Source: Hyphomicrobiales bacterium (GTDB lineage Bacteria; Pseudomonadota; Alphaproteobacteria; Rhizobiales; Rhizobiaceae). Taken from it: a DNA stretch of 64,000 nucleotides. This document shows positions 39,739 through 51,383 of the stretch, one piece after another (positions within the stretch are counted from its first letter, which is position 1; every line of letters starts with the position of its first letter). The DNA is taken from assembly GCA_900469955.1 (NCBI GenBank), contig UBYX01000024.1:51062-115061 (forward strand), given 5' to 3'. Under the pieces are notes generated by a model. The model worked only from the letters and a program-made list of their open reading frames with translations. It searched no databases and had not been told where the DNA came from. The translations under genes were made by a program, and so were the position numbers.

Positions 39739-39802
39739 TTCACAAAGGCTTCTGTGAAGAAGTCACAATTGTAAAAGTCGCACTTGTCGAATTTTGTAAA
39801 AG
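39739..39802. promoter_or_regulatory. Repeats in the aceA/regulator intergenic region
   Basis: The inverted repeat TTCACA-N8-TGTGAA is at 39739-39758. The direct repeat TTGTAAAAG occurs at 39769-39777 and 39794-39802, 25 bases apart, just upstream of the regulator gene. These could be binding sites of the ScfR-like protein, which in related systems represses or activates its own gene and the glyoxylate genes. The binding is inference. Confidence 0.45.
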
Positions 39803-39809
39803 GGACGAA

Positions 39810-41228
39810 ATGGCTGAGCGGAAGATATTCGCAGGTCCCCGGGTCAGGCGGGTACGGCTGGGGCTCGGACTGACCCAGACGGCGATGGCGGATGCCCTTG
39901 GGATTTCTCCGTCCTATCTCAATCTGATCGAGCGAAACCAGCGGCCGCTGACGGTGCAGCTCCTTCTGAAGCTTGCCTCCGTTTATAAGGTCGATCTCGA
40001 TGTGTTGCAGGGGGAGGCGGGAGGCCTGACGGGCCAGCTTCGCGAAGTCTTCTCTGATCCGCTGTTGGCCGGCGAAATTCCGGGCGATCAGGAAATTCTC
40101 GAAGTTGTCGAGGCGGCTCCCAACGCAGCGCTCGGCGTGATGAAACTCTACCGGGCTTATCGCGAGCAGGCGGCGCGGCTCTCCGATCTCGCGGACCTCC
40201 TTGCCCGCGAGGGCCATGAAACCTCGATCGCGGGTGCGCGCCTTCCGATCGACGAGGTACGTGAGGTTTTGGAGCGGCGGCCGAATTTCTTCGGGCGCAT
40301 CGAGGATGCGGCGGAGGCTTTCGCGGCAAGGCTCGGCACGGGCGACGAACTGCCGGGCGCATTGAAGACCTGGCTGAAAAGCGAGCATGGAATTGTGGTG
40401 CGTACCCTTCCTGTTCACGCCATGCCGAACCTGCGGCGTCGTTACGACCGCCATTCGATGCGTCTGTTCCTGTCCGAACGCCTCTCGCCCTTCGATCGAA
40501 CCCGCGAGCTGGCGATGGAAGTGGCGCTGCTGGCGCTGGGGCAGGAAATTGCAACCGAACTCGATGATCTGGCCTTGTCGACCAACGAAGCGCGCCGGAT
40601 CGGAAGGTTCGAACTCGCGCGGTATGCCGCCCATGCGCTGATGATGCCCTATGGCGCATTCCTGTCTGCAGCCCAGCGTGCCCGCTACGACCTCGATGTG
40701 CTGCGTTCCCGTTTCGAAGTTTCCTTCGAGCAGGCGGCCAGCCGCCTGACATCGCTTGCGCGCCAAGGTGCCGTCGGAATTCCGTTCTTCCTGATGGAGC
40801 TTGATCACGCCGGCAATGTGATCCGGCGCGCTGGCGCGCAGGGCTTTCCGCTGGCGCGTTTCGGAGGACACTGTCCGAAGCTCGGTATTCACTCAGCGTT
40901 TGCTCAGCCGGGACAAATCCTGGTCGACCGGGTCGAAATGCCTGATGGCGCCGCTTTCGTCACGATGTCGCGAACGCTTGATGGCCCCCAGGCCGGTTTC
41001 GGTGAACGGGTGCGGCGCACCGCCGTTCTGCTTGGCTGCGACCTGCCCAATGCCGGCGATGTTGTCTACGACGGCGCATTGCCAGGGCCGATGGGGACGG
41101 TGCTCGCCGGTACGGCCTGCCGCCTCTGCGAGCGGCAGGGTTGCCTCTCCCGTGCCGAGCCCCCGATCACCCGTCCGCTCGGCCTGGACGAAATGGTCAC
41201 CGGCTTAAGTGCCTTCGATTTCCAGTGA
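39810..41228 (+). CDS. XRE-family regulator of the short-chain acyl-CoA sensing type (ScfR/RamB-like)
   Basis: This 472-residue protein has an N-terminal helix-turn-helix (GLTQTAMADALGISPSYLNL and IERNQRPLTVQLLLKL), a middle IrrE-like region, and a C-terminal domain with a cysteine pattern (AGTACRLCERQGCLSR). This layout is that of regulators of acetate and propionate metabolism (RamB, ScfR, PrpC-linked regulators). AAGGGA precedes the ATG. The divergent aceA is the natural target. The cysteines may bind a metal or cluster (inference). Confidence 0.85.
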   Translation: MAERKIFAGPRVRRVRLGLGLTQTAMADALGISPSYLNLIERNQRPLTVQLLLKLASVYKVDLDVLQGEAGGLTGQLREVFSDPLLAGEIPGDQEILEVVEAAPNAALGVMKLYRAYREQAARLSDLADLLAREGHETSIAGARLPIDEVREVLERRPNFFGRIEDAAEAFAARLGTGDELPGALKTWLKSEHGIVVRTLPVHAMPNLRRRYDRHSMRLFLSERLSPFDRTRELAMEVALLALGQEIATELDDLALSTNEARRIGRFELARYAAHALMMPYGAFLSAAQRARYDLDVLRSRFEVSFEQAASRLTSLARQGAVGIPFFLMELDHAGNVIRRAGAQGFPLARFGGHCPKLGIHSAFAQPGQILVDRVEMPDGAAFVTMSRTLDGPQAGFGERVRRTAVLLGCDLPNAGDVVYDGALPGPMGTVLAGTACRLCERQGCLSRAEPPITRPLGLDEMVTGLSAFDFQ

Positions 41229-41349
41229 CCTTTGTGGCGGTGCACATTTCCCCTTGTGGTGGGAAAAATTCCTTTCTACTCTCCCGAAAAGACAAGGGAA
41301 ATTAAGCGCGTTTCGCATTCGCGCAGAAAAAACTGGAACAGGAGAGATC

Positions 41350-42447
41350 ATGAAAAACCATTTGCTCAGGTTAGCCGCCGCCGTTGCTGCGACGGCATTT
41401 GCCGCGACCACAGCCATGGCGCAGGAGCGCGTGGTTCATGTCTATAACTGGTCCGACTATATCGACGAGTCGATCCTGGAAGACTTCACCAAGGAAACCG
41501 GTATCAAGGTCGTCTATGACGTCTTCGATAGCAACGAGATGGTCGAGACCAAGCTTCTCGCCGGCGGCTCGGGCTACGATGTGGTGGTTCCGACCGGCCC
41601 CTTCCTGGCTCGCCAGATCCAGGCCGGGGTATTCCAGAAGCTCGACAAATCGAAGCTGCCGAACCTCACCAACATGTGGCCGCAGGTGATGGAGCGCCTC
41701 GCCAAATATGATCCCGGCAACCAGTATGCCGTCAACTACATGTGGGGCACCACCGGCATCGGCTATAACGTCGACAAGGTGAAGGCTGCGCTGGGCGACG
41801 TGCCGGTCGACAGCTGGGACGTGCTGTTCAAACCTGAAAACGCGGCAAAACTGAAGGCCTGCGGTATCAACATCCTCGATGCATCCGACGAGACCTTTGC
41901 AATTGCGATGAACTATATCGGCAAGGACCCGGATAGCAAGGCGACCGCGGATCTGGAGGCGGGCGGCGACGTCTATATGAAGGTCCGTCCGTATGTGAAG
42001 ACCTTCAACTCTTCCTCCTATATCGATGAGCTCGCAAACGGCGACACGTGCATTTCGATCGGCTGGTCGGGCGATGTGCTACAGGCCAAGGATCGGGCCG
42101 GGGAGGCGAACAACGGCGTGAAGGTCGAGTTCGTGATCCCGAAGGAAGGGACCTATATGTGGTTCGACAACCTGGCCATTCCCGCAGACGCCAAAAATGT
42201 CGAAGAGGCACACATTTTCATCAACTACCTGATGAAGCCTGAAATCATCGCCAAGGCATCGAACTACGTTCAGTATGCCAATGGCAATCTCGCCTCGCAG
42301 AAGTTCCTCGACAAGGAAGTTCTCGACAACCCTTCCGTCTATCCGCCCGAAGATGTCGTCAAAAAGCTATTCACCATCTCGCCTTACGGCTCCAAGGAGC
42401 AGCGCGTACTGAACCGGGTCTGGACGCAGATCAAGACCGGCAGCTAA
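41350..42447 (+). CDS. potF: Polyamine ABC transporter substrate-binding protein PotF
   Basis: This 365-residue periplasmic protein has a signal peptide (MKNHLLRLAAAVAATAFAAT, cleaved near AMAQ) and the PotF/PotD start VVHVYNWSDYIDESILEDFT. Aspartate and tryptophan residues typical of the diamine site are present (YMWGTTGIGYN). The ATG at 41350 follows AGGAGAGATC. It leads potF-potG-potH-potI. Putrescine is the likely main substrate. Confidence 0.93.
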   Translation: MKNHLLRLAAAVAATAFAATTAMAQERVVHVYNWSDYIDESILEDFTKETGIKVVYDVFDSNEMVETKLLAGGSGYDVVVPTGPFLARQIQAGVFQKLDKSKLPNLTNMWPQVMERLAKYDPGNQYAVNYMWGTTGIGYNVDKVKAALGDVPVDSWDVLFKPENAAKLKACGINILDASDETFAIAMNYIGKDPDSKATADLEAGGDVYMKVRPYVKTFNSSSYIDELANGDTCISIGWSGDVLQAKDRAGEANNGVKVEFVIPKEGTYMWFDNLAIPADAKNVEEAHIFINYLMKPEIIAKASNYVQYANGNLASQKFLDKEVLDNPSVYPPEDVVKKLFTISPYGSKEQRVLNRVWTQIKTGS

Positions 42448-42521
42448 GACAGGAGAACGGGGCAGGCGGAAGCGTCTGCCCCGAACGCTATCGGGCTTTG
42501 GTGGGCGAAATGGGGTAAGGC

Positions 42522-43679
42522 ATGGCGAAATCTCTCGGGCCGGTAAAACGCAAATTTTCTCCCTGGACCGATCCTTCGGCCGTTCCTTTCATCCGCTTCG
42601 AAAATATCACAAAGCGCTTTGGTGATTTTACCGCCGTCGATAACCTGACCCTTGATATCTACGAGCGCGAGTTCTTCTCCCTCCTCGGTCCTTCGGGCTG
42701 CGGCAAGACCACGCTGATGCGTATGCTGGCAGGTTTCGAGGAGCCGACGGAGGGCCGTATCCTGCTTCAGGGCAAGGATATCTCCGGCGTCCCGCCTTAT
42801 CGTCGCCCCACCAACATGATGTTCCAGAGCTATGCGCTCTTCCCGCACATGACGGTGGAGAAGAACATCGCCTTCGGGCTGGAGCAGGATAATCTTCCGA
42901 AGGGGGAGATTGCCGCTCGGATCCAGGAAATGCTGAAGCTCGTGAAGCTAGAATCCTTCGCCAGACGCAAGCCGAACCAGCTCTCCGGCGGCCAGCGCCA
43001 GCGCGTCGCCTTGGCGCGCTCGCTGGCCAAGCGTCCGAAAGTGCTGCTGCTCGACGAGCCGCTCGGTGCGCTGGACAAGAAGCTGCGCGAGGAGACGCAG
43101 TTCGAGTTGATGGATATCCAGACCAATCTCGGCCTCACCTTCCTGATCGTCACCCACGATCAGGAAGAGGCGATGACCGTATCGGATCGCATTGCCGTCA
43201 TGGACAGGGGTGTAATCATGCAGGTGGCAACACCGGCAGAGATCTACGAAGCCCCGAACAGCCGCTATGTCGCGGACTTCATCGGCGACATCAACATTCT
43301 CGAAGGCACGGTCTCCACCACCGAAAGTGCGCTTGGAGCGCCGGGAGCCGTGCGTATCGATTGCGACGGTGTTGCGGTTGCCGTCGAGCAGGAGTGCCAG
43401 GCGGTGAAAGGCGACAAGGTTGCCTTCGCGATACGCCCGGAAAAGGTGCGGATATCCCCTGACCAGCCGGCTGATACGTCCTTCAATGCCGTTTACGGCG
43501 AGGTCTGGGATATTGGCTATCTCGGCGACTTCTCGGTCTTCCTCGTCAAGATGGCTGACGGTCGCATCGTTCGTGCAGCGCAGGCGAACGTCTCCCGCCT
43601 CGTCGACCGGCCGATTACGTTTGGCGATATGGTCTGGCTCACCTGGCCGCTCGATGCCGGCCTGGTGCTGACGCGCTGA
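42522..43679 (+). CDS. potG: Polyamine ABC transporter ATPase PotG
   Basis: This 385-residue ATPase has Walker A GPSGCGKTT, signature LSGGQRQRVALARSLA, Walker B VLLLDEPLGALDKKL and IVTHDQEEA. A C-terminal TOBE-type domain follows. It energises PotH/PotI. The gene lies 74 bases after potF and 19 bases before potH. Confidence 0.94.
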   Translation: MAKSLGPVKRKFSPWTDPSAVPFIRFENITKRFGDFTAVDNLTLDIYEREFFSLLGPSGCGKTTLMRMLAGFEEPTEGRILLQGKDISGVPPYRRPTNMMFQSYALFPHMTVEKNIAFGLEQDNLPKGEIAARIQEMLKLVKLESFARRKPNQLSGGQRQRVALARSLAKRPKVLLLDEPLGALDKKLREETQFELMDIQTNLGLTFLIVTHDQEEAMTVSDRIAVMDRGVIMQVATPAEIYEAPNSRYVADFIGDINILEGTVSTTESALGAPGAVRIDCDGVAVAVEQECQAVKGDKVAFAIRPEKVRISPDQPADTSFNAVYGEVWDIGYLGDFSVFLVKMADGRIVRAAQANVSRLVDRPITFGDMVWLTWPLDAGLVLTR

Positions 43680-43698
43680 GCGAGGAGGAGGAAGGCGA

Positions 43699-44616
43699 AT
43701 GGCGAGCGTTTCGCAAACCCAGGCCGCCAATACGCCGAACCCGGCGCGCTGGCTTGTGGTCGTCGTGCCCTATCTGTGGCTGCTGCTCTTCTTTGCGGCG
43801 CCGTTTCTGATTATCTTCAAGATCTCGCTGTCGGACACGGCGATTGCCATGCCGCCCTATACGCCGGTCTTCCCCGGCTTCGGCGCGATCCGCGACTACA
43901 TTTCGGAACTGGACTTCGAAAACTACCTCTTCCTCACCGAAGACCCGCTCTACATCAAAGCCTATCTGTCGTCGCTCAGGATCGCGGTGATCTCCACCTT
44001 CCTGCTGCTTCTCATCGGCTACCCCATGGCGCTCGCCATGGCGCGCGCGCCTTCCAGTCTGCGCCCCACGCTGGTTATGCTGGTCATCCTGCCCTTCTGG
44101 ACGTCCTTCCTGATCCGGGTCTACGCTTGGATCGGCATTCTGAAGCCGGACGGCCTCCTGACATTACTTCTCCAGACGACCGGTTTGCTGGACCCGAACG
44201 AGCAGATCCAGATCTTCAGAACCGACATCGCCGTCTTCATCGGTATTGTCTATTCCTATCTGCCGTTCATGGTGCTGCCGCTCTATTCGGCGCTGGAGAA
44301 GATGGACAATACACTGCTGGAGGCCGGGAGCGATCTCGGTTGCCCGCCATGGAAGGCCTTCTGGAAGATCACCTTTCCGCTGTCGCTGCCGGGCGTCATT
44401 GCCGGGTCGATGATCTGCTTCATCCCGATTACGGGCGAATTCGTCATCCCCGATCTTCTCGGAGGCGCCGATACCCTGATGATCGGCAAGACGCTTTGGA
44501 CGGAGTTCTTCGGCAATCGCGACTGGCCGCTCGCCTCGGCCGTAGCGGTCGTCCTGCTGATCATGCTGGTCGTGCCGATCGCGATTTTCCAGAACCAGCA
44601 GAAAAAGGTGGTGTGA
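43699..44616 (+). CDS. potH: Polyamine ABC transporter permease PotH
   Basis: This 305-residue inner membrane permease has six hydrophobic helices and the coupling loop EAGSDLGCPPWKAFWKITFP. The start is preceded by a strong GAGGAGGAGGAAGG. It ends 1 base before potI. Confidence 0.93.
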   Translation: MASVSQTQAANTPNPARWLVVVVPYLWLLLFFAAPFLIIFKISLSDTAIAMPPYTPVFPGFGAIRDYISELDFENYLFLTEDPLYIKAYLSSLRIAVISTFLLLLIGYPMALAMARAPSSLRPTLVMLVILPFWTSFLIRVYAWIGILKPDGLLTLLLQTTGLLDPNEQIQIFRTDIAVFIGIVYSYLPFMVLPLYSALEKMDNTLLEAGSDLGCPPWKAFWKITFPLSLPGVIAGSMICFIPITGEFVIPDLLGGADTLMIGKTLWTEFFGNRDWPLASAVAVVLLIMLVVPIAIFQNQQKKVV

Positions 44617-44617
44617 G

Positions 44618-45436
44618 ATGAAATCGTCCCGCTTCGACGCCACCGTTCTGACGCTCTGCTTTGCCTTTCTCTATATCCCGATCATCATTCTGATTGTCTA
44701 TTCGTTCAACGCATCCAAGCTGGTGACGGTCTGGGGCGGGTTTTCGTTGCAATGGTATCGCACCATGTGGTCCAACGAGGGGCTGATGGATGCGGCTTGG
44801 GTAACAGCGCGTGTCGGCGTCCTCAGCGCCACGCTCGGCACCGCGCTTGGCACGCTCGCCGCTCTATCCCTCGTCCGTTTCCAGAAATTTCCCGGAAGAA
44901 TGCTGTTTTCCGGCATGATCTACGCGCCGCTCGTCATGCCGGAGGTGATCACCGGCCTGTCCATGCTGCTGCTCTTCGTTGCGCTGAATATCGACCGCGG
45001 CTTCTGGACGGTCATCATCGCCCATACGACCTTTACCATGTGTTATGTCGCAATCGTCGTTCAGTCGCGCCTCATGACCTTCGACCGCAGTCTGGAAGAA
45101 GCCGCACTCGATCTCGGCTGCCCGCCCGTCAAGACCTTCTTCAAGATCACTCTGCCGCTGATCCTGCCGGCCGTTATCGCGGGCTGGATGCTGGCCTTCA
45201 CGCTGTCGCTCGACGACCTGGTCATTGCTAGCTTCAACACCGGCCCGGGTGCGACGACGCTGCCGATCAAGATCTATTCGCAGGTGCGTCTGGGCGTGAC
45301 GCCGGAAATCAATGCGATCTGCACCATCCTGATCGGTTTCGTGACCATCGGCGTGATCGCCACATCGATCGGCACCAAGCGAGCGGAACTCAATCGTATC
45401 CGCGATGAGCATGTCGCCCTGCGGGGGACGACCTGA
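44618..45436 (+). CDS. potI: Polyamine ABC transporter permease PotI
   Basis: This 272-residue inner membrane permease has six hydrophobic helices and the coupling loop EAALDLGCPPVKTFFKITLP. It starts 1 base after potH, so the two are coupled. It closes the pot operon; the AsmA-like gene converges on it 22 bases away. Confidence 0.93.
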   Translation: MKSSRFDATVLTLCFAFLYIPIIILIVYSFNASKLVTVWGGFSLQWYRTMWSNEGLMDAAWVTARVGVLSATLGTALGTLAALSLVRFQKFPGRMLFSGMIYAPLVMPEVITGLSMLLLFVALNIDRGFWTVIIAHTTFTMCYVAIVVQSRLMTFDRSLEEAALDLGCPPVKTFFKITLPLILPAVIAGWMLAFTLSLDDLVIASFNTGPGATTLPIKIYSQVRLGVTPEINAICTILIGFVTIGVIATSIGTKRAELNRIRDEHVALRGTT

Positions 45437-45458
45437 TCAGGCTCAGGGGATTGCTTGC

Positions 45459-47303
45459 TTAGTCCGCCGGTTTTGGCGCGGTTTGCGAAACCGGCCAAAT
45501 CACCGGGTTAGGCCAGGAGCCGCCGATGAAGACCGTCAGCTGTGCGGGGTCTTGAAGTGCCGGGTGAACGGTGGCGGAAAGCGCGAGGCTGTTGCTGGCG
45601 TAAGGTATCACGCCGGAAATCGTCAATGTGCCATCGCTGCCGTTGATCTTTCCATCGTCGATTTCGGCCGAGCCATTGGCGATCCTCGCGGAGAGGTCGA
45701 TGCTGTCGAACTGCAGATTGCCGCTCCCGGCCTCGCTCAGCGAGAAATATGGCTTGTAGGCCGCAAGCTGCCTGACGCCTGCGATATCGACGCCGGGGAG
45801 GATACCCTTTTCCCCGCGAAAACGCAGATGTCCCTCCGCCTCGCGCCAGGCCTGCGGGGTTATGGGCCGGCGGAGGATGAGCGACAAGTCCAGGGAGCCG
45901 TGGGCAATGGGCAGTGGGCCGCCGAGGCCGAGGTTCTTGATGACATTGCCAAAGTCGGCGCCCTGCACCGCAATGTGCAGGGCCATCTCGTCCTGCCGAT
46001 CAACCGCTGCCGTGGCAAGGCGTCCGGTCAGCCGGCCCGTTTCGAAATCGCTGTCGACGATGTCAACGCGTGACTGGGTCGGCGTGTCCAACACGCTTAC
46101 GGCCGCTGCGGAGAGACGGAGAGGACCGAGCATCGCCTGTTCCGCCGAGAGCCGCAGGTCGAATTCTATCCCCGTCTGCACGTTGTCGTTTGCATTATCG
46201 GTGGCCGGTGTCAGCACATCGACGATCCCTGACAAATCCAGGCGGTCAAAGGCAAGCGTCCCTGTAAGCCGCGGTAACCGGCCTTCGGGAAGCATCAGGT
46301 CCAGAATGCCTGTTGCCTTATCGTCGTTAAGGCCGAGCGATAGGTTCTCGAAACGCAGAGTATTATCATTGGTGACGACGTGCGCACTTAGGGAGAGGCG
46401 TTTGATGCGCTCCGCGCCTGGAAAATTCACGCCCGACCATGCCATGACTGTTGCAAGGTCGGGGACCGTCAGTTCGGCGTCGCCGGATAGGAAGGCATGT
46501 GTCGCAAGGTTGGCGACGCCTTGGAAGCGCCCCTGGAAGATGTCGGATACGATAGTGCCGGATGCGTTGCCGCTTGCCCCCGCGAGGAGCAGGAGAGGCT
46601 GCGCCGAATTGAAATCGACGGAAAGCTTGCGGCCGTTGAGTTCGCCCCTGGCTTTGATTTCCATGCCTTGGGAAAGCCAGGGCCAGTGGAGGTTTCCTTC
46701 GATGGCGGAAAATCGTGCGGTGCGACCGCTCGAGACGTCCGAAATCTCGAGAGTTCCGTTGGTGATGCGGACCTCCCCCATTGGAGCGTCGGCGTCTGCG
46801 GCGAGCAACTGGCCGTTGGCGTCGGGTTTTGCTTCACGTACTGCCCGGCTCAATAGTCCGTCATTTGTCCAATCAAGCCGACCGTCCGGCTCCCGCAGGA
46901 CGTAGATTTGCGGATCGGTAAGGCGGAAATCCTTGAATTCCGGCTGCCCAAGCAGGGTTTGAAGGAGGTCGAACGAGGCGGAAAGGCGCGAGACGCGGCC
47001 GAGCACCCGTTCGCCGCCGTCTACCGGCTTGCGGATGGTGATGTCGCGGAGCGTAATCCTCGGCTCAGGCCAGAACCGGATGTCTGGAGATCCTTCGATC
47101 GTAACGTCGTGGCCCGTCCATTCGGCAACGGCCTCCTCCATGCCTGCCCGCACCAGGGTCGAGGAGATCAGGAAGGGCGCGACGATCTGGAAAAGGGCGA
47201 AGAGGCCCAAACCTGAAAGAGCGCCGATCAGCAGATTGCGGATCCGCCGGCTGAGCGGGCGCTTCAGGTGTTTTGGCAGATTTTTGATCCCCAGGGTCAG
47301 CAT
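45459..47303 (-). CDS. AsmA-family membrane protein
   Basis: This 614-residue protein has an N-terminal membrane helix (NLLIGALSGLGLFALFQIVA), followed by a large periplasmic region with repeating beta-strand stretches such as GSPDIRFWPEPRITLRDI and an AsmA-type C-terminal region. The family is thought to help move lipids to or maintain the outer membrane; this member's role is unknown. The ATG at 47303 is used; a TTG at 47330 would give 9 more residues. It stands alone, converging with potI and divergent from the next gene. Confidence 0.85.
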   Translation of the reverse strand: MLTLGIKNLPKHLKRPLSRRIRNLLIGALSGLGLFALFQIVAPFLISSTLVRAGMEEAVAEWTGHDVTIEGSPDIRFWPEPRITLRDITIRKPVDGGERVLGRVSRLSASFDLLQTLLGQPEFKDFRLTDPQIYVLREPDGRLDWTNDGLLSRAVREAKPDANGQLLAADADAPMGEVRITNGTLEISDVSSGRTARFSAIEGNLHWPWLSQGMEIKARGELNGRKLSVDFNSAQPLLLLAGASGNASGTIVSDIFQGRFQGVANLATHAFLSGDAELTVPDLATVMAWSGVNFPGAERIKRLSLSAHVVTNDNTLRFENLSLGLNDDKATGILDLMLPEGRLPRLTGTLAFDRLDLSGIVDVLTPATDNANDNVQTGIEFDLRLSAEQAMLGPLRLSAAAVSVLDTPTQSRVDIVDSDFETGRLTGRLATAAVDRQDEMALHIAVQGADFGNVIKNLGLGGPLPIAHGSLDLSLILRRPITPQAWREAEGHLRFRGEKGILPGVDIAGVRQLAAYKPYFSLSEAGSGNLQFDSIDLSARIANGSAEIDDGKINGSDGTLTISGVIPYASNSLALSATVHPALQDPAQLTVFIGGSWPNPVIWPVSQTAPKPAD

Positions 47304-47485
47304 GTTCCACGCGAATATAGGAAATGACAAGGTCGCGCAAATCCGCGCTTTCTTGCCCGGCGCTCCTCTTTATCACGCAGTGCAGCATGCTATACAGATC
47401 AAGGCAATTCAGCTTGAATTCAAGTCTGAAAGGCTATGGCAAGAGTTCGTTTGGTCAGACGGCTCTCTGGGATGGAGGAATGGGA

Positions 47486-49438
<1,953 letters not shown>

Positions 49439-49645
49439 AAATCCACTGGAAAACCGCTGATGTGTATCATGACAACCCATCAGAAATGAGGTTTCCCAAA
49501 AGTGGGCATCGTTTACCGGCTGTTAAGCCGAAATGCTCAAGAGTGGCGCAATAGGGACTCATCCGGTGTATGAAGACGCGTAGCCGCGAGCTTTCATGGA
49601 CATGATGTCTCCCCCCAACCCTCGTTGGAACAGCATTTAAATTTT
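49439..49645 (+). other. Intergenic region, possible small RNA ending in a terminator
   Basis: No gene was recognised here. A short open frame at 49602 (11 codons) is unlikely to be real. The region has the pyrimidine-rich run CTCCCCCC near 49608-49615, complementary to ribosome sites, and leads into a terminator on the plus strand 208 bases beyond acsA2. This is the shape of a bacterial small RNA, but its promoter was not identified. Confidence 0.35.
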
Positions 49646-49672
49646 AAAGGCAGCTTTGGCTGCCTTTCTTTT
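49646..49672. terminator. Terminator between acsA2/small RNA candidate and fbpB (bidirectional)
   Basis: A 9-base-pair stem, AAAGGCAGC and GCTGCCTTT, with loop TTTG is followed by CTTTT on the plus strand and by TAAAATTT on the minus strand. It can stop transcription from either side, including fbpB, whose stop is at 49706. Confidence 0.75.
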
Positions 49673-49705
49673 GGTCGCTCATGCAGCCTGAGATTGCGGT
49701 GACCA

Positions 49706-51379
49706 TCATTGCAATCTGTTGAGCGAGCGTGACACCAGCGCCACCGGGACCAATCCGGCGAGAATGATGATGATTGCGGCCACGGAGGAATCCTCTGTTC
49801 GGGCTCGCGACGCGTCCTCGTAGACCAGCGTCGCCAGCGTGTTGAAATTGAAGGGCCGGAGCAGGATCGTTGCCGACAGTTCCTTCATTGTCTCGATGAA
49901 CACGAAGAGGGCGGCTGTCAGCATGGCCGGGTGCATGTTGGGCAGCAGCACCGACCAGAGCGTCTGCCGCCGGTTGCGGCCAAGGGCACGCGCAGCCATG
50001 TCGAGATGCGGCGAGAGCTTTTGAAAACCGGCATCCAGATTGCCCTCTGCCATAGCCATGAAACGAACAGTGCATGCATAGACGATCGCAAAGCCGGTGC
50101 CGGAAAGCAGCAGACCAGTCGAGATACCCACGCTCTCCCGCAGGATTCCGTCCAACGCGTTGTCGAAGGCAGCAAGCGGAACCAGCACGCCCATTGCAAG
50201 GACGGTGCCGGGTATAGCGTAACCGAGCGAGGCGACCCGGTTCGACAAGGCAACGAGCCCGGACCGTTCGCTGCGTGCCGCATAGGAAAGGATAAAGCCG
50301 AGTGCAACGGAGCAGAGAGCAGTCGCTGTAGAGACGATAATGCTGTTCCACAGGGCATCAAGGAGGCGGGGATCGGCAAAGTCCTCGATCCGCGCCAGCG
50401 CGAAACGGCCCTGCACCAGGAATGGCAGGCAGAAGCCGATGGTGACGGGTAGGGCGCAGAAGGCCGCCGCAAGCCAGCCTCTTGCGCCAGTCAGCCGCGG
50501 CCGCAATGCCGCGTCGGCAAGCGTGGTTGTCCTGTTGCCGGAAAAGCGCTGCTGGCGTCGGGCTGCTCGTTCGACGAGAATCAGGATCGAGACGACCAAC
50601 AGCATCACCGCGGCGATCTGCGCTGCGCCGGAAAGACTGCCGCGGTTCAGCCAGGTGTCGTAGATCGAGAAGGTGAGAGTGTTGACGCCGAGAAACTCCA
50701 CCGCTCCGATATCGTTCAGCGTCTCCATCATGACGAGCGTCAGCCCGATCATGATCGCGGGCCGCGCCATGGGAATCTGCACCTGAAAGAATACCCGAAG
50801 AGGGCCGGCGCCAAGCGTGCGGGCGACATCGGCCGCCGCCCGGCCTTGCATCATGAACATCGACCGGCAGGCCAGATAGACATACGGATAGAGAACGGAA
50901 GAGAGCACCAGCACCGCTCCCCCGAGCGAACGAATATCTGGAAACCAATATTCGCGGGCAGTCTGGTAACCGAAGATCTGCCTGTACCAGGTCTGCAGCG
51001 GCCCGGTAAAATCGAGGAACTCTCCGAAAGCGTACGCGGCAAGATACGAAGGAATAGCAAGCGGCAGCACCAGGGCCGCCGAGAGAAGCCGGCGGAAGGG
51101 GAAGTCGAAACTCGCAACCAGCCAGGCGGTGAGGATGCCAAAAGAAGCGGTCACCAATCCGGTCAGAAGGAGAAGCCGCAGCGTGCGGCCGGTCGCGCGC
51201 GGCACGACATTGGCAATGATGTGCGGCCAGGTTCCATCCTCGCCGGAGACCGCAATCCACAAGATGGCGAGGATCGGCCACGCGATCACGGTGGCGACCC
51301 CCATGGCGGTCCAGGAGAGCGGGCGGCGCGGCTGTCGCGCTTTCTGGCCAAGCATGGCGGGTGTCGTCGAAACCTGCAA
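49706..51379 (-). CDS. fbpB: Ferric iron ABC transporter permease FbpB
   Basis: This protein of 557 residues is a fused double permease with about 12 helices and two coupling loops (VARTLGAGPLRVFFQVQIPM and AARALGRNRRQTLWSVLLPN), the layout of FbpB/SfuB iron permeases. The start is ambiguous: TTG 51379 has GAGGAG 6 bases upstream, and ATG 51355 has no ribosome site. No ATPase gene or binding protein is adjacent; fbpA is 11 kb away and fbpC is not in the window. It follows the kinase gene on the same strand after 42 bases. Confidence 0.87.
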   Translation of the reverse strand: MQVSTTPAMLGQKARQPRRPLSWTAMGVATVIAWPILAILWIAVSGEDGTWPHIIANVVPRATGRTLRLLLLTGLVTASFGILTAWLVASFDFPFRRLLSAALVLPLAIPSYLAAYAFGEFLDFTGPLQTWYRQIFGYQTAREYWFPDIRSLGGAVLVLSSVLYPYVYLACRSMFMMQGRAAADVARTLGAGPLRVFFQVQIPMARPAIMIGLTLVMMETLNDIGAVEFLGVNTLTFSIYDTWLNRGSLSGAAQIAAVMLLVVSILILVERAARRQQRFSGNRTTTLADAALRPRLTGARGWLAAAFCALPVTIGFCLPFLVQGRFALARIEDFADPRLLDALWNSIIVSTATALCSVALGFILSYAARSERSGLVALSNRVASLGYAIPGTVLAMGVLVPLAAFDNALDGILRESVGISTGLLLSGTGFAIVYACTVRFMAMAEGNLDAGFQKLSPHLDMAARALGRNRRQTLWSVLLPNMHPAMLTAALFVFIETMKELSATILLRPFNFNTLATLVYEDASRARTEDSSVAAIIIILAGLVPVALVSRSLNRLQ

Positions 51380-51383
51380 GTTC

